This document shows positions 18,201-27,439 of a stretch of 64,000 bases of DNA, in pieces (the stretch's first letter is position 1; each line of letters opens with the position of its first letter). Where the stretch lies: contig OW818698.1 of NCBI GenBank assembly GCA_942493375.1, forward strand, positions 3,286,001-3,350,000, read 5' to 3'. This stretch comes from G942493375 sp942493375 (GTDB lineage Bacteria; Armatimonadota; UBA5829). Under the pieces are notes generated by a model, which was not told the DNA's origin, made no database searches, and saw only the letters and a program-made list of their open reading frames with translations. A program made the translations under genes and the position numbers.

Positions 18201-18272
18201 AGAAGGGAGTTTCACGCGGAGGCGCGGAGAGCGCAGAGAATAGAGGCCACTCAGGAGTGTGGCGGTTCCGGG
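18201..18272. repeat. Copy 1 of a direct repeat containing a CGCGGAGGCGCGGAG core
   Basis: It runs from AGAAGGGAGT through the CACGCGGAGGCGCGGAGAG core to GGCCACTCAGGAGT and GGCGG..CCGGG. Copy 2 lies 119 bp downstream in the same orientation. The core belongs to a repeat type that recurs in many environmental bacterial genomes. Confidence 0.65.
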
Positions 18273-18319
18273 TTTTAGGTTTTACTATTTGTTTTGAGGT
18301 ATAGTTTAGCTGAGTGATG

Positions 18320-18396
18320 GAAGGGAGTCTCACGCGGAGACGCGGGGGGCGCGGAGAGAAGGGAATGAGGGCCACACAGGAGTCTGGCGGTCCCGG
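18320..18396. repeat. Copy 2 of the CGCGGAGACGCGG direct repeat
   Basis: It matches copy 1 over ~70 bp with a few substitutions and a small insertion, and ends in the same GGCGGTCCCGGG. It fills the gap between the DUF4838 gene and the next gene. No ORF with coding character lies in this gap. Confidence 0.65.
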
Positions 18397-18437
18397 GCTG
18401 GGTGATGGGATTCTGTATTAATCCATACTAATGGGGG

Positions 18438-19958
18438 ATGCTATTGTATCGATCGGTATTTATACTTTTAAGCATATTTCTGATTGCTGTGGGAGCTGCG
18501 ATTTGTCGGGCGGAAGAGGTTGGGCCTGATATTGTCCTTGATGGGGGGATAGAGACTTGGAGGAATGTGAACCCTGGTGACTCTGACTGGGATTATTATA
18601 ATGTTGGTGCTAAAAGCTGGCAGTATACGCGGATTGAATCCGGAGGGTTGGTTATTCCATCTGTCTGGTCTCAGCAGTTGGGGGATGATGGCATTCTGAA
18701 GCGCGAAGATGCGGATGTGCACGGTGGCAAGTATGCACTGCGTTTTAAGGGAAGCCTCTACCTGAATATGATAAACACGGAAGCTTATAATACTGCTGAC
18801 GGGGTTGAATATATAGTGAAGTTCTGGGTCAAGGGTGGCAGTGACACGACGATCCATTGTCATGTCTATGGAGAGGGTGGACCGGTTGTCCAGATTACGA
18901 AAACAGGCAAGCCCCAGGCGGACAAATGGACCCAGATTGAAGAACGTCTGACAGTTATCGGGAAGAACTCTACTACAATATACCCCAGGCTGTATTCCCC
19001 TACTGAAGTGCTGGTGGATGATATTTCTATTTCACGCGTGGTCCCGGATGATCAGTTCCAGCCTGTGCCTGTGAGCTCCGGTGATCCTGTCCGCATTGCT
19101 ATGTCACCCAGTATCTCCGAACCGATCAGAATAGATGGTCGACTGGACGAACAAGTGTGGCAAAAGGCGGTCAAGTTTAGTGGGATGCGATGGGTTGTGG
19201 ACCAGAATTTACTTTCTCCAAAGCAGGCAGGTTTTCGAGTGCTTCACGACAGTACGAACGTATATTTTGGAATTGAGCTGCCTGAACCGGGTGCAGTTGG
19301 CATACTTGATTCACTGAAAAGGGAGCGTCCGGAGCATTTGGCTGATACATTTGTAAACTCCCATTCAGTGGAATTGTTCCTGCAGCCACCCGGCAGCAGC
19401 GCTTACTATATGTTGATGTATTCGTTGGACGGTCAGCGGTACGATGGGAAAGGGCATGAGAAAGACTGGAACGGGAACTGGGAGGCAGCGGTGTCTACTG
19501 GGGAAGATGGATGGATACTGGAAGTAAAACTGCCGATTGGTGATTTGAATCAGGTTTCTATAAAACCCTATGACGACTGGGCTTTCAATTTGTGCTGGAA
19601 CAGGGATTCGAACTATGCCACGTGGTCTAATGTCGGATACGATTACCACAACCCATTCGCGTTCGGAAGGCTGATAATGTCTGACTATGAATCCTGGGCT
19701 CAAAGCAGCAGAGATGCCTGGCCAGTGAGAGAGAATGAGATATCTAAACAAGCGCAGGGAGTTGGTCTTGATGTTAGTTCGCGATTGGAAGCTCTCAAAA
19801 ACTATGCTACACAGATATCTAATTCGAAGAGCGATGGTGACAATTGGCTGGGGATAACTAAATCTTACAATCGGGTGCAATATGTAAATGGCGGATATGA
19901 TTCTCTGATGAAAGAAATCGAGATGCGCGCTCTGTTTGGCAAAGGAAATAATAAGTGA
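18438..19958 (+). CDS. Secreted CBM9-like carbohydrate-binding protein
   Basis: A 506-residue protein with a signal peptide (SVFILLSIFLIAVGAAICRA). Residues ~35-200 form a CBM4/9-like jelly roll (VLDGGIETWRNVNPGDSDW ... VLVDDISISRV). Residues ~225-420 form a CBM9/DOMON-like domain with the family opening IRIDGRLDEQVWQKA and the late GWILEVKLPIGDL. The ~80-residue tail is unassigned. No catalytic domain is seen, so it probably binds glycans outside the cell for the neighbouring enzymes. Its stop overlaps the next gene (TGATG), so the two genes are translationally coupled. Confidence 0.8.
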   Translation: MLLYRSVFILLSIFLIAVGAAICRAEEVGPDIVLDGGIETWRNVNPGDSDWDYYNVGAKSWQYTRIESGGLVIPSVWSQQLGDDGILKREDADVHGGKYALRFKGSLYLNMINTEAYNTADGVEYIVKFWVKGGSDTTIHCHVYGEGGPVVQITKTGKPQADKWTQIEERLTVIGKNSTTIYPRLYSPTEVLVDDISISRVVPDDQFQPVPVSSGDPVRIAMSPSISEPIRIDGRLDEQVWQKAVKFSGMRWVVDQNLLSPKQAGFRVLHDSTNVYFGIELPEPGAVGILDSLKRERPEHLADTFVNSHSVELFLQPPGSSAYYMLMYSLDGQRYDGKGHEKDWNGNWEAAVSTGEDGWILEVKLPIGDLNQVSIKPYDDWAFNLCWNRDSNYATWSNVGYDYHNPFAFGRLIMSDYESWAQSSRDAWPVRENEISKQAQGVGLDVSSRLEALKNYATQISNSKSDGDNWLGITKSYNRVQYVNGGYDSLMKEIEMRALFGKGNNK

Positions 19959-22900
19959 TGAGATACATCGGATATACTCTCCTGCTTCTATGTTTGGTTG
20001 TGTTGGCACCGGTGGCTATGGCGCAAACGGTGGAGCAATACAGGTATGAACCTTCACCTGACTACCGGTATGACAACCAGCCCTGGGACCAGCTCCCCGG
20101 AACCACCATAACTCCGCATACTGCCTGGGCAAACCCCTCTGTTTATGGAAAACTCAAGGTACTGGTTATCTCCCCTACGTGGACTGCGCGGGATACGGTG
20201 GAACTATCTCAGCGGATTTCTATGAGCACCACATCGATTATGACCAACAGCCGTGAGCTTTGGGATGAGAGTGTCCTGGGTTATTGCACTGTTTCCAATA
20301 CTAAACTTAAGCAGACAGCGGTAAAGCGTTTACATGCGAGCTACCGGTATGATGTGATTATCCTGGGATCGATATCCTGGAAAACTGTGCCGGATGACGT
20401 GAAGGAGCTGATTGTTGCTCAGGTCAATCAAGGGTCGGGGCTCATATATGTCAATCCGAATGCTCCTGACAAACAGCTGCTGGATGCATTTACTGCAGAA
20501 CCTGATCAAACATTGGCAACTGATATAGCTAATTCTGTGCCTTTGAAAGCATTGCCGATGGAATTTGATATGGATGTATCTAAGCAGGGCAAGTATAACG
20601 GGTTTCCGGCACGGCATGTCGGTCCTTTTGAGATCAAAGCAGGGAAGCTGGGTACTGGTAGAGTTGTGTTTGTCGATTACAAAGAGAACTTTTCGGTTCC
20701 ATGGAGTTATCTGACAGGTTACAACAGTTCTCTGACACCAAGCCTGGAATATGATCCTCTTAATTACAACTACTACTATTCAATTCTGGCAAAGGCAATG
20801 CTGTTTGCTGCGAAGAAAGACATACCAGTTATTATTCAAGCTAAGACGGGTGTATTCAGAGTTCAGAGATCATCGCTGCCGGCTAAACTGGATGTTTTTG
20901 CGGTTTCATCTAAAAACTCCCAGCCTGCAACATACACGGCTTACTGTGAACTCAAGAATCAGGACAATCATGTGGTATTGAGAACACAGCAGTTGATTGA
21001 TTTGTCCAATAGACCTGTGTCATTTAAGCAATCAATTCCCAGGCTCTCAAGCGGAAGATATATGGTTGATCTCTGGATTAAGCAGGGACGGATGACTGTC
21101 AACTGGGGGTCCGCCGCGATTACGGTCAGCGATACGCAGTATCTGGAATCAATCACATCATCCAAACCCTATTATGGCAAATCAGATGCGATTTCGGGTG
21201 AGATCAGATGGAAAACAAAGCTGCCTGCGACAAGGAAAGCACGGATACAGCTCTGGGATACATATGACCGGCTTATTGAGCAAAAGACTCTGGTAACAGG
21301 TATTGGTAAGTTCTCGTTCAAACCCATTGTAATGCCACTTTCACGGACATATAAAATCCTGGCTGAGGTGCTGGATGGAGATTCGGTGGTGGATAAACAG
21401 GAATGCTGGGTGGGTATGCCAAACAATGCGGTGGATGACTTCCAGTTTACATCCTGGGCAGGGATTACGGACTCTCTATACAGTAGATTGAAACTTCGGC
21501 AGCTGAAGAGTATGGGAGTTACGGGATATTACGATACAACTACTACATGGTCCCCAGAATCGGTATATCGAAGGTCGGCAGATGTGCTCGCACGTAACAA
21601 TATGCTGGCGATACCTTACTGTTATGGTGCGTGGGATTTTGCTGTCAACGATGAAAATCCGTACCAGAAGACTATTGATGAATATACGAAGAATATCTAT
21701 CCACATCGGATTGAGGCTTACAGGCCTTATGGGGTGATCTCATACGGCATATGCGAGGAGAACTATATCTCACGAAACGACAAGAACTGGACCAGCGCAG
21801 AAGCAAGCAAGGATTTTCGAGCGTTTCTGCTGGGGAAATACAAAACGATAGATACCTTGAACACGATCTGGAAGTCATCTTTTAAGTCGTTCGAGGAGAT
21901 TGTTCCGGTCAGCTTGATGGAAGCGAGAAAGATTGGGCAGATTACGCACTGGTATGACCAGGAACTTTACAAGACAGACCGTTTCTCCGGACTGCATGAG
22001 GAAGTAGCAAAAACCATCTGGAAGATTGATCCGGGCTCCCGTATATCATTCGATTGCACCGGCGGAATGGACTTCGACTGGACACGGATGATGAAGATCC
22101 TGAGCGCCGGCAACAGTTATCCTGGACAGGAACTGCAAAAGGGCCAGGATGTTATAGCGGGTGAGTTCACCGGCGCTTACGATAAGATGATGGATGAATA
22201 TATCATGCGCTCTGCTCCCTGGAGGGTGCTGCTGGAGGGAGGACGTCAGATAGACTGGTGGCCATCTGATTCGGACAATGGACTCGGAGGCTCATCTGCT
22301 ATAACTCCTGATGCTTCCGAACCTTTGCTATGCTCAAAGCAGGCTGCAGAAGAGGTTGCGAATATCAGGAACGGTGCGGGTAAGGTGGTGATGTCCAGCA
22401 TACTCAGGATCGATCCGGTGATATTGCTGTGGTCGGCTAAGTCATATTATGCAGGGATATTCAACCCGCAGGATATGGGCTGGGAGCAGTCAAGGACCGG
22501 GTTCACAAATCTGCTGCGCCGCACCGGGTTCAATCCCAGAGTTGTGGACAGTGAGTATCTGGAGACCAAATTCAAATATGACGAACAGAACAGGGTGCTG
22601 GTATTGCCGTGTACGCAGGCTTTGAGCAAAGTTGAAGTGGATAGGATACGTAATTTTATCAAACAGGGAGGGTTGGTGATCTGTGACTTCGTGCCCGGGC
22701 TGTTTGATGAATATATGAGACCCTATGGAGCATCCGGAAGTGGAGGAGCGGTTACCGAGGAAGTATGTCCGACCTGCAAAGGTAAAGGCAAAGTAGACAG
22801 CGGGACCACAGTCAGCAGTTGTCCGACCTGCGGCGGGACGGGGAAAGTCAGCAAGTCGGGAGCTGTGACATATACAAGCGCACTGGCGGATTTGTTTGAT

Positions 22901-23578
22901 TTTTCGAGTAAGTCCGTGAAGCAGACTGAAAAAGGTTATGGGATGTATCTGAACGGGTTCCCAAGCGACAAACAGGGTTGGAGTGCGCTGCGGGATGTGA
23001 TTCACAAGTATGGCACGATTCCGGAGAACACAAAAATCACTGATTCTGCCGGTCTGCTGCGATTGGATGTGAGAGGGTATACATTCGAAAACGGCCAGGG
23101 ACAGATTCTGGGGATACTGCCGGACTCTGCACTCGCTGACCCACCCGGGGACAATGTTTTGGTGAATCTGCCGGGCAAATACCATGTATACGATATAAGG
23201 CGGCATCAGTACCTGGGTTATGAGGATACATTGCGAATGGTGGTGAGTCCTCCATACACAAACCTGCTGGCGCTGCTGCCTGAGCGTATAGAAGGTTTCC
23301 GGGTGTCGGTTAGCAAGCAGACTTATTCACCTAATGAAGTTGCAGTTCTGAGTGGTCAGGTTATCACAAAGTCAGCAAAAAACGGTAAATCGGCTGCACG
23401 GGTTGAAGTTTTTAAGAATGGCAAGATAGTAGAGTGCTGGACGAAGAATATTGCTTTTGACCGGTCGTTCAAGTATTCGATGCCTGTGGCTTTGAATGCA
23501 GCTAAAGGATCTTATAAAGTCAGAGTAACAGAAGTAGTGTCCGGGATGACCCAGGAGGTGGGGTTTTTGATTAGGTAG
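19958..23578 (+). CDS. Large secreted GH42-like protein with an inserted DnaJ-like zinc motif
   Basis: A secreted ~1206-residue protein. The N-terminal ~270 residues look GATase-like (KLKVLVISPTWT, YDVIILGSISW). Beta-sandwich modules follow, then a TIM-barrel-like region at ~490-800 with ISYGICEENYIS, where the Glu could be the acid/base. A trimerisation-like domain follows (VLVLPCTQALSKVEVD, GGLVICDFVPG). Inside that domain sits CPTCKGKG, a 10-residue spacer and CPTCGGTG (cysteines about 938, 941, 956, 959), which is a DnaJ-type CxxCxGxG pair. A final beta domain closes the protein. I use ATG 19958, which overlaps the previous stop; GTG 19955 is also possible. Confidence 0.7.
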   Translation: MRYIGYTLLLLCLVVLAPVAMAQTVEQYRYEPSPDYRYDNQPWDQLPGTTITPHTAWANPSVYGKLKVLVISPTWTARDTVELSQRISMSTTSIMTNSRELWDESVLGYCTVSNTKLKQTAVKRLHASYRYDVIILGSISWKTVPDDVKELIVAQVNQGSGLIYVNPNAPDKQLLDAFTAEPDQTLATDIANSVPLKALPMEFDMDVSKQGKYNGFPARHVGPFEIKAGKLGTGRVVFVDYKENFSVPWSYLTGYNSSLTPSLEYDPLNYNYYYSILAKAMLFAAKKDIPVIIQAKTGVFRVQRSSLPAKLDVFAVSSKNSQPATYTAYCELKNQDNHVVLRTQQLIDLSNRPVSFKQSIPRLSSGRYMVDLWIKQGRMTVNWGSAAITVSDTQYLESITSSKPYYGKSDAISGEIRWKTKLPATRKARIQLWDTYDRLIEQKTLVTGIGKFSFKPIVMPLSRTYKILAEVLDGDSVVDKQECWVGMPNNAVDDFQFTSWAGITDSLYSRLKLRQLKSMGVTGYYDTTTTWSPESVYRRSADVLARNNMLAIPYCYGAWDFAVNDENPYQKTIDEYTKNIYPHRIEAYRPYGVISYGICEENYISRNDKNWTSAEASKDFRAFLLGKYKTIDTLNTIWKSSFKSFEEIVPVSLMEARKIGQITHWYDQELYKTDRFSGLHEEVAKTIWKIDPGSRISFDCTGGMDFDWTRMMKILSAGNSYPGQELQKGQDVIAGEFTGAYDKMMDEYIMRSAPWRVLLEGGRQIDWWPSDSDNGLGGSSAITPDASEPLLCSKQAAEEVANIRNGAGKVVMSSILRIDPVILLWSAKSYYAGIFNPQDMGWEQSRTGFTNLLRRTGFNPRVVDSEYLETKFKYDEQNRVLVLPCTQALSKVEVDRIRNFIKQGGLVICDFVPGLFDEYMRPYGASGSGGAVTEEVCPTCKGKGKVDSGTTVSSCPTCGGTGKVSKSGAVTYTSALADLFDFSSKSVKQTEKGYGMYLNGFPSDKQGWSALRDVIHKYGTIPENTKITDSAGLLRLDVRGYTFENGQGQILGILPDSALADPPGDNVLVNLPGKYHVYDIRRHQYLGYEDTLRMVVSPPYTNLLALLPERIEGFRVSVSKQTYSPNEVAVLSGQVITKSAKNGKSAARVEVFKNGKIVECWTKNIAFDRSFKYSMPVALNAAKGSYKVRVTEVVSGMTQEVGFLIR

Positions 23579-23629
23579 TTGGTTGGGGGCTCAAGGCTGG
23601 CATGAGCTTGGGTTGCATGGTTGGAGTTG

Positions 23630-23666
23630 GAAGGACATATAGGACCAATAGGACTTATGGGACATT
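23630..23666. repeat. GGACATATAGGACCAATAGGAC-type dispersed repeat
   Basis: Tandem near-repeats of a (TA)GGAC(x)TAT unit, 9-10 bp long, in a G/T-rich gap with no coding character (23579-23772). Similar units recur in intergenic DNA of many environmental bacteria. It is a simple-sequence type of repeat with no evident function. Confidence 0.5.
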
Positions 23667-23772
23667 GTTTTTGGTTGGTTGGGTTGTAGTAGTGTTGCAT
23701 TGTGTGAGAACTGATGGGATGGCGAGATTAAATGGAAGCGGACTGGGTATCAGTAAGCAGATTTGAACAGGA

Positions 23773-24432
23773 CTATCTCTGCGAGCTGGTTTGTTTTTCC
23801 TTTACCCATTTTACATGTCCATCAACAAATGCGAAATTGGAGCCGCCAGCATGTCTTGGTTCTGCGCTTGATATTGAGGAGGATGAGTTCCATCCGCGTT
23901 TTGAGTCGAAGTAAAGCGGTGTGGTATCTGTTTTTTTGATCGAAGATATGGATTCCCCATTTAATTGGTCATTGATTGAATACGAGCACCTGGACTTGCC
24001 AGCGTCTGCCGGGCATTTTAATATTTGCGTGGATTTAAGGCGAGATGCTGTGCAGTCTGACCAGTTGGTCTTTTGCGGCAACCTGCCGTTGTAGTCTTCT
24101 GAGTATAGTGATTTAGCAAGGGCAATATTTTTTAGATTTGATGCGCATGATGACTGCATTATCCTGTTGGTTTCCTGTTCGTTGTAGATACACACTAAGA
24201 ACTGTGGAAAAGCAAAGAATCCGACGACACCGAATATTATTCCTGCAACAGCTATGCTTCTTCCAACTTCCAGTCCATTGCTCTTTTTGATTTGATTTAC
24301 AGCCACAATGCCGATGATTATCGCTATTAATGCCAGTGGAATGAATACCGATAGAACGCCCAAGACCAGTGAAGCGACAGCATATGGGTTTCGCTTTCTA
24401 CGATATGGCTTTGTGTTATTGGGGATATTCAT
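23773..24432 (-). CDS. DUF4190-type membrane protein with H-X9-DG (DUF1559-like) C-terminal domain
   Basis: A 219-residue protein. Residues ~15-85 carry two membrane helices of the DUF4190 kind (NPYAVASLVLGVLSVFIP ... SIAVAGIIFGVVGFFAF). The rest resembles the extracytoplasmic part of DUF1559 pseudopilin-like proteins: SCASNLKNIALAKSLYSEDYNGRLP, CPADAG, then RHAGGSNFAFVDGHVKWV with the full H-X9-DG signature. Such proteins are very common in Planctomycetota, Verrucomicrobiota and Armatimonadota, with unknown function. It is the last gene of the minus-strand cluster. A related gene at 46978-47711 is frameshifted just before this motif. Confidence 0.8.
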   Translation of the reverse strand: MNIPNNTKPYRRKRNPYAVASLVLGVLSVFIPLALIAIIIGIVAVNQIKKSNGLEVGRSIAVAGIIFGVVGFFAFPQFLVCIYNEQETNRIMQSSCASNLKNIALAKSLYSEDYNGRLPQKTNWSDCTASRLKSTQILKCPADAGKSRCSYSINDQLNGESISSIKKTDTTPLYFDSKRGWNSSSSISSAEPRHAGGSNFAFVDGHVKWVKEKQTSSQR

Positions 24433-24436
24433 CGGA

Positions 24437-25240
24437 TTATTTCTTCTTTACGCTTTTTGTGGTCAGCTCACAATCGGCAACGGGGAAACCGTATTTCTTA
24501 TACCATGGATCAAAATCATTCCCTGTAATGACGAAAACTTGCATACATTTCAATTCGTCGATTGACTGAACTACCTTTGAATTGAAGCACTGTACATATA
24601 GTACACCTATATAAGGAATATAAGAATAAGCAACTAACTCCTGACTCAGCGACAAGTCGCGTTTTGTATACTTGCTGATGTTTCCGGGTTCAATGTAGCT
24701 CTTAGGTCCAAATTCTGGATCCTCACTTATTCCCAGCATACTCAAGTAATCAAGCATATTCCTGACGCGAAGTCTGTCTTTCGGCGGTTTGTGGACAGCT
24801 TTCAACTTCATAGAATATAAGAGTCTTGCACCTTTTCCGCTTGATTTGTAGCACAGGAGTACAACATCATTGTTTGCCTTATATGACTTCAATGATTCAT
24901 GACCCTGGATAAGGATGTATACTTTATCACTTTTACCCCGAGGAAATAAAACGTCGTCACGGGTGAATGTTGTCTTGTCAGGTAGAAGTATTCCTTCATA
25001 CTGACTCCGTATTTTCATAATAATTCTGTACCGAGCAAGAGCTAATGGCTGATTGGCAATGGGGGTAGATTCGGTTGCTCCACAATCTTCACTGCTGCAT
25101 TCCTCATTATTGCTGGATGGAGAAGTTGAAGGCGCTGGTTTCTTATCAGATGAGCTGATAGTTCCCAGTGATATCAGCAGCATTATGAACGTGAAAATAA
25201 ACATCAACCGGCGGTATGAACAGCGTTGCGGAATAAGCAT
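24437..25240 (-). CDS. Paralogous exported protein, family L copy 1 (lipobox Cys lost)
   Basis: I do not recognise the domain. It is one of seven related copies in this window, sharing LALARYRI-MKI, RDDVLFPRGKSDKVYIL, KPPKDRLRVRNMLDYLS-LG, PGNIS...RDLSL and WYKKYGFPVADCEL. The N-terminus is a signal-like hydrophobic stretch ending LGTISSSDKK. Sister copies have LGTISSCGKK, a lipobox, so here the lipidation cysteine is replaced by serine. A Ser/Pro/Glu-rich linker follows. The conserved Cys in VADCEL may pair with other cysteines. It starts 7 bp after copy 2 and lies 4 bp before the H-X9-DG gene, so it is within one operon. Confidence 0.7.
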   Translation of the reverse strand: MLIPQRCSYRRLMFIFTFIMLLISLGTISSSDKKPAPSTSPSSNNEECSSEDCGATESTPIANQPLALARYRIIMKIRSQYEGILLPDKTTFTRDDVLFPRGKSDKVYILIQGHESLKSYKANNDVVLLCYKSSGKGARLLYSMKLKAVHKPPKDRLRVRNMLDYLSMLGISEDPEFGPKSYIEPGNISKYTKRDLSLSQELVAYSYIPYIGVLYVQCFNSKVVQSIDELKCMQVFVITGNDFDPWYKKYGFPVADCELTTKSVKKK

Positions 25241-25247
25241 GATTTGC

Positions 25248-26066
25248 CTACTTTCCCTTTTTCTCTTTATTCAATACAGCCCACTCACAATCGGCAACTG
25301 GAAAACCGTATGTTTTGTACCATTGCGACTGCTCAGCGAGGCTTCTACCTTGAACATCAAAACCTTGCCTATGTTCGTCGAGTGACTCGGTATCTTTTGT
25401 AGTGAAACACTTTACATACAATACACTGTTACCATATATATACGAATAATCAACCAACCCCTGTCTCACTGACAAATCGTGTTTGGCAGAATTGCTGATG
25501 TTTTTCGGTATAGTGTAGCTGAAAGCTTTCCATTGGGGATCTGGCGTATTATCCCCCAGTAAGCTCAAGTAATCCAGCATATTCCTTACGCGAATCTTGT
25601 CTTTCGGTGGTTTGTAAACGATTTTTAGCTTCACAGAGTACAAGAGTTTTACGCCTTTACCTATCGATTTATAACATGCGAGCTTAGTTAGGGGGTAACC
25701 ACTATGACGATTCGTAAACGCATAACCTTGTTTGAGGATGTAAACTTTATCACTTTGGCCCAGAGGAAACAAAACGTCATCACGCGTGAATAGTGACTCT
25801 TTGGGTAAAGGAGATACTCCAGATTGGTGCCATATTTGCATAAGAATTCGGTAACGCGAAAGAGCTAATGGCAGGTAGGCAGTCGGTGATGAACCAATTC
25901 CATTGGTATTACTCCAAGGGGAATCTGAGGGTGCTTCATTCCCATTACACAAGCTGATAGTTCCCAGTGATGCCAGCAGCAATATGAGCGTGAAAACAAA
26001 CACCAACTGGCGGTATGAACGGCGTTGCGGTATAAGCATTATGAGCCTGTTTATTGTGGCAATCAC
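25248..26066 (-). CDS. Paralogous exported protein, family L copy 2
   Basis: 272 residues, of the same unrecognised family as its neighbour. It has the core motifs RDDVLFPLGQSDKVYIL, VYKPPKDKIRVRNMLDYLSLLG and WYKTYGFPVADCEW. The signal-like segment ends LGTISLCNGNE, where a Cys is present but the residue before it is Leu, a poor lipobox. The GTG start at 26066 has AAAGGAG seven bases upstream. This exact leader arrangement also precedes family L copy 6 and two other places in the region. An internal ATG ten codons in matches the start of the downstream copies. Confidence 0.7.
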   Translation of the reverse strand: MIATINRLIMLIPQRRSYRQLVFVFTLILLLASLGTISLCNGNEAPSDSPWSNTNGIGSSPTAYLPLALSRYRILMQIWHQSGVSPLPKESLFTRDDVLFPLGQSDKVYILKQGYAFTNRHSGYPLTKLACYKSIGKGVKLLYSVKLKIVYKPPKDKIRVRNMLDYLSLLGDNTPDPQWKAFSYTIPKNISNSAKHDLSVRQGLVDYSYIYGNSVLYVKCFTTKDTESLDEHRQGFDVQGRSLAEQSQWYKTYGFPVADCEWAVLNKEKKGK

Positions 26067-26086
26067 AGCGGCACTCCTTTTATCTG

Positions 26087-26521
26087 TTATTCACTAAGAA
26101 CCTTTGGCACTATAAAGGTCGTAAGACATGCGATTACATAGATCGGTAACATACACCAAAACCACTCTGTATCCATAGTGAAGTTTACTATAATTATCTT
26201 CAGAATCAAGGCCGCGACAAACCCCGATGCAAAAGCTGGGCCAGTGAGTAAGATAGCCATCCAAGCCTTTCCTGATCGCCATTGTTTGGTAACAATCATA
26301 CCAACGATACCTGCAGTGATCGAACCGATCAACAATAGTGCAAGCATGAATACAGACATACCAAACATATGAATTGGATCCCGTTCTGCGCCACTTTTAA
26401 ACCCAGCCGAAGTCATCCACATAAATATCGCAACACACGGAAATGCTTCAGCAAGGCAGACTCCCACCGCTGCATATAATCCAACTATGTTCCAATTGTG
26501 ATTTTTCATATCTATATCCAT
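26087..26521 (-). CDS. Small integral membrane protein, four helices
   Basis: 144 residues with four predicted helices (VGLYAAVGVCLAEAFPCVAI, MSVFMLALLLIGSITAGIVG, MAILLTGPAFASGFVAALIL, WFWCMLPIYVIACLTTFIV). No family is recognised. GAGAGG eight bases before the ATG supports the start. It lies in the minus-strand accessory operon between two other small membrane proteins and the lipoprotein copies, so a shared envelope role is plausible. Confidence 0.65.
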   Translation of the reverse strand: MDIDMKNHNWNIVGLYAAVGVCLAEAFPCVAIFMWMTSAGFKSGAERDPIHMFGMSVFMLALLLIGSITAGIVGMIVTKQWRSGKAWMAILLTGPAFASGFVAALILKIIIVNFTMDTEWFWCMLPIYVIACLTTFIVPKVLSE

Positions 26522-26585
26522 TTGCCTGGCCTCTCAATAGTTATTATTACTCGACGAACTGTGTTTCTGCTATCATGCTGTCTGT

Positions 26586-26921
26586 TTATAGAATTGATGA
26601 TATTTTTCTGGCAACAAGCAGGGCTAGTGCAGCACCGACTAGATAATGCACATTAAATATAAACATGGATACAAAGAAGCTATGGTCTCCTGTCTGGGCA
26701 TATTTCACCGATTCTACGAGTGCTGTTCCTAACAATGAGCATGCCTGCAATAGCAATATCCAGTAAGTAATTATATAGAACCATCTGGAGCGATTTGATA
26801 ATGCAGTAGTTGGTCTTCGGTTGTAAATGCTGTCTACTATTATTGCTATAACGGCAAATGGTATGAATATTAAGGCAGATTTATTGAATAGATCAACCAG
26901 TGTAGTGATTATATGAGACAT
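26586..26921 (-). CDS. Small integral membrane protein, three helices
   Basis: 111 residues with three hydrophobic segments (ALIFIPFAVIAIIVDSI, FYIITYWILLLQACSLLGTALV, FVSMFIFNVHYLVGAALALLV). No family is recognised. An AAGGAT ribosome site lies ~9 bases before the ATG. It is co-oriented with the membrane-protein genes on both sides. Confidence 0.6.
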   Translation of the reverse strand: MSHIITTLVDLFNKSALIFIPFAVIAIIVDSIYNRRPTTALSNRSRWFYIITYWILLLQACSLLGTALVESVKYAQTGDHSFFVSMFIFNVHYLVGAALALLVARKISSIL

Positions 26922-26949
26922 TCGATGTCAATCCTTCACCGTTCATAGT

Positions 26950-27402
26950 TCAAACATTCAACTGATTTTTACCGGTTTTCCATTGATGTAATAATAGTAA
27001 TGGAGCGAAGTATGCGCCAATCATTGCAAATACCGCATTAACAACATAGTATCCGGCTATACCAAGACTTCTGCCCGTGTTAAGTACTGGATTAGACAGC
27101 GTACCGAGTATGAAAATGACAGGTAAGAACATACATAATGCGATGCCTATTGATGAGCTGGCATTCAGTATGATGGTCACCCATAACTGCTGTTTCTTAT
27201 ATAAAAACAACAGAACTCTGATCGCGCCGACAATTGCAAAGATCGAAATGGTCATACATGCTGTTCGCACATAAATCCCATTGTATCCTCTGACGCTATG
27301 CGTAGTTAGTGTACGCAAAGATTCATAGAAAATAGAAATACAGATGCTGACTACGACAAGAGAGTAGATGACCACAAATGCGAGTCGTATATATTTCATC
27401 AT
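26950..27402 (-). CDS. Small integral membrane protein, four helices
   Basis: 150 residues from the preferred ATG (27402), which has GGAG ten bases upstream. The open frame extends to ATG 27456, overlapping the upstream gene by 17 bp without a ribosome site. Four helices are seen (LAFVVIYSLVVVSICISIF, MTISIFAIVGAIRVLLFLY, IGIALCMFLPVIFILGTL, YYVVNAVFAMIGAYFAPLLLL). No family is recognised. It resembles its neighbour at 26087-26521 in helix layout only. Confidence 0.6.
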   Translation of the reverse strand: MMKYIRLAFVVIYSLVVVSICISIFYESLRTLTTHSVRGYNGIYVRTACMTISIFAIVGAIRVLLFLYKKQQLWVTIILNASSSIGIALCMFLPVIFILGTLSNPVLNTGRSLGIAGYYVVNAVFAMIGAYFAPLLLLHQWKTGKNQLNV

Positions 27403-27439
27403 AATAATCCATCTCCGTTTTGCATTATTTTCATCCCCA

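Noticed and set aside
22766..22840. A separate DnaJ gene
   Set aside because: There is no J-domain, and the zinc motifs are in the middle of one long frame with hydrolase-like sequence on both sides.
22490..23206. Minus-strand open frame of 238 codons
   Set aside because: It is antisense to the 1206-residue GH42-like gene, which has coherent domains. The antisense protein is low-complexity and has no ribosome site.
26914..26936. TTGACA-like promoter before the 26586-26921 gene
   Set aside because: The hexamer lies only ~10 bp before the start codon and has no -10 upstream of the gene; it is part of the ribosome-site region.
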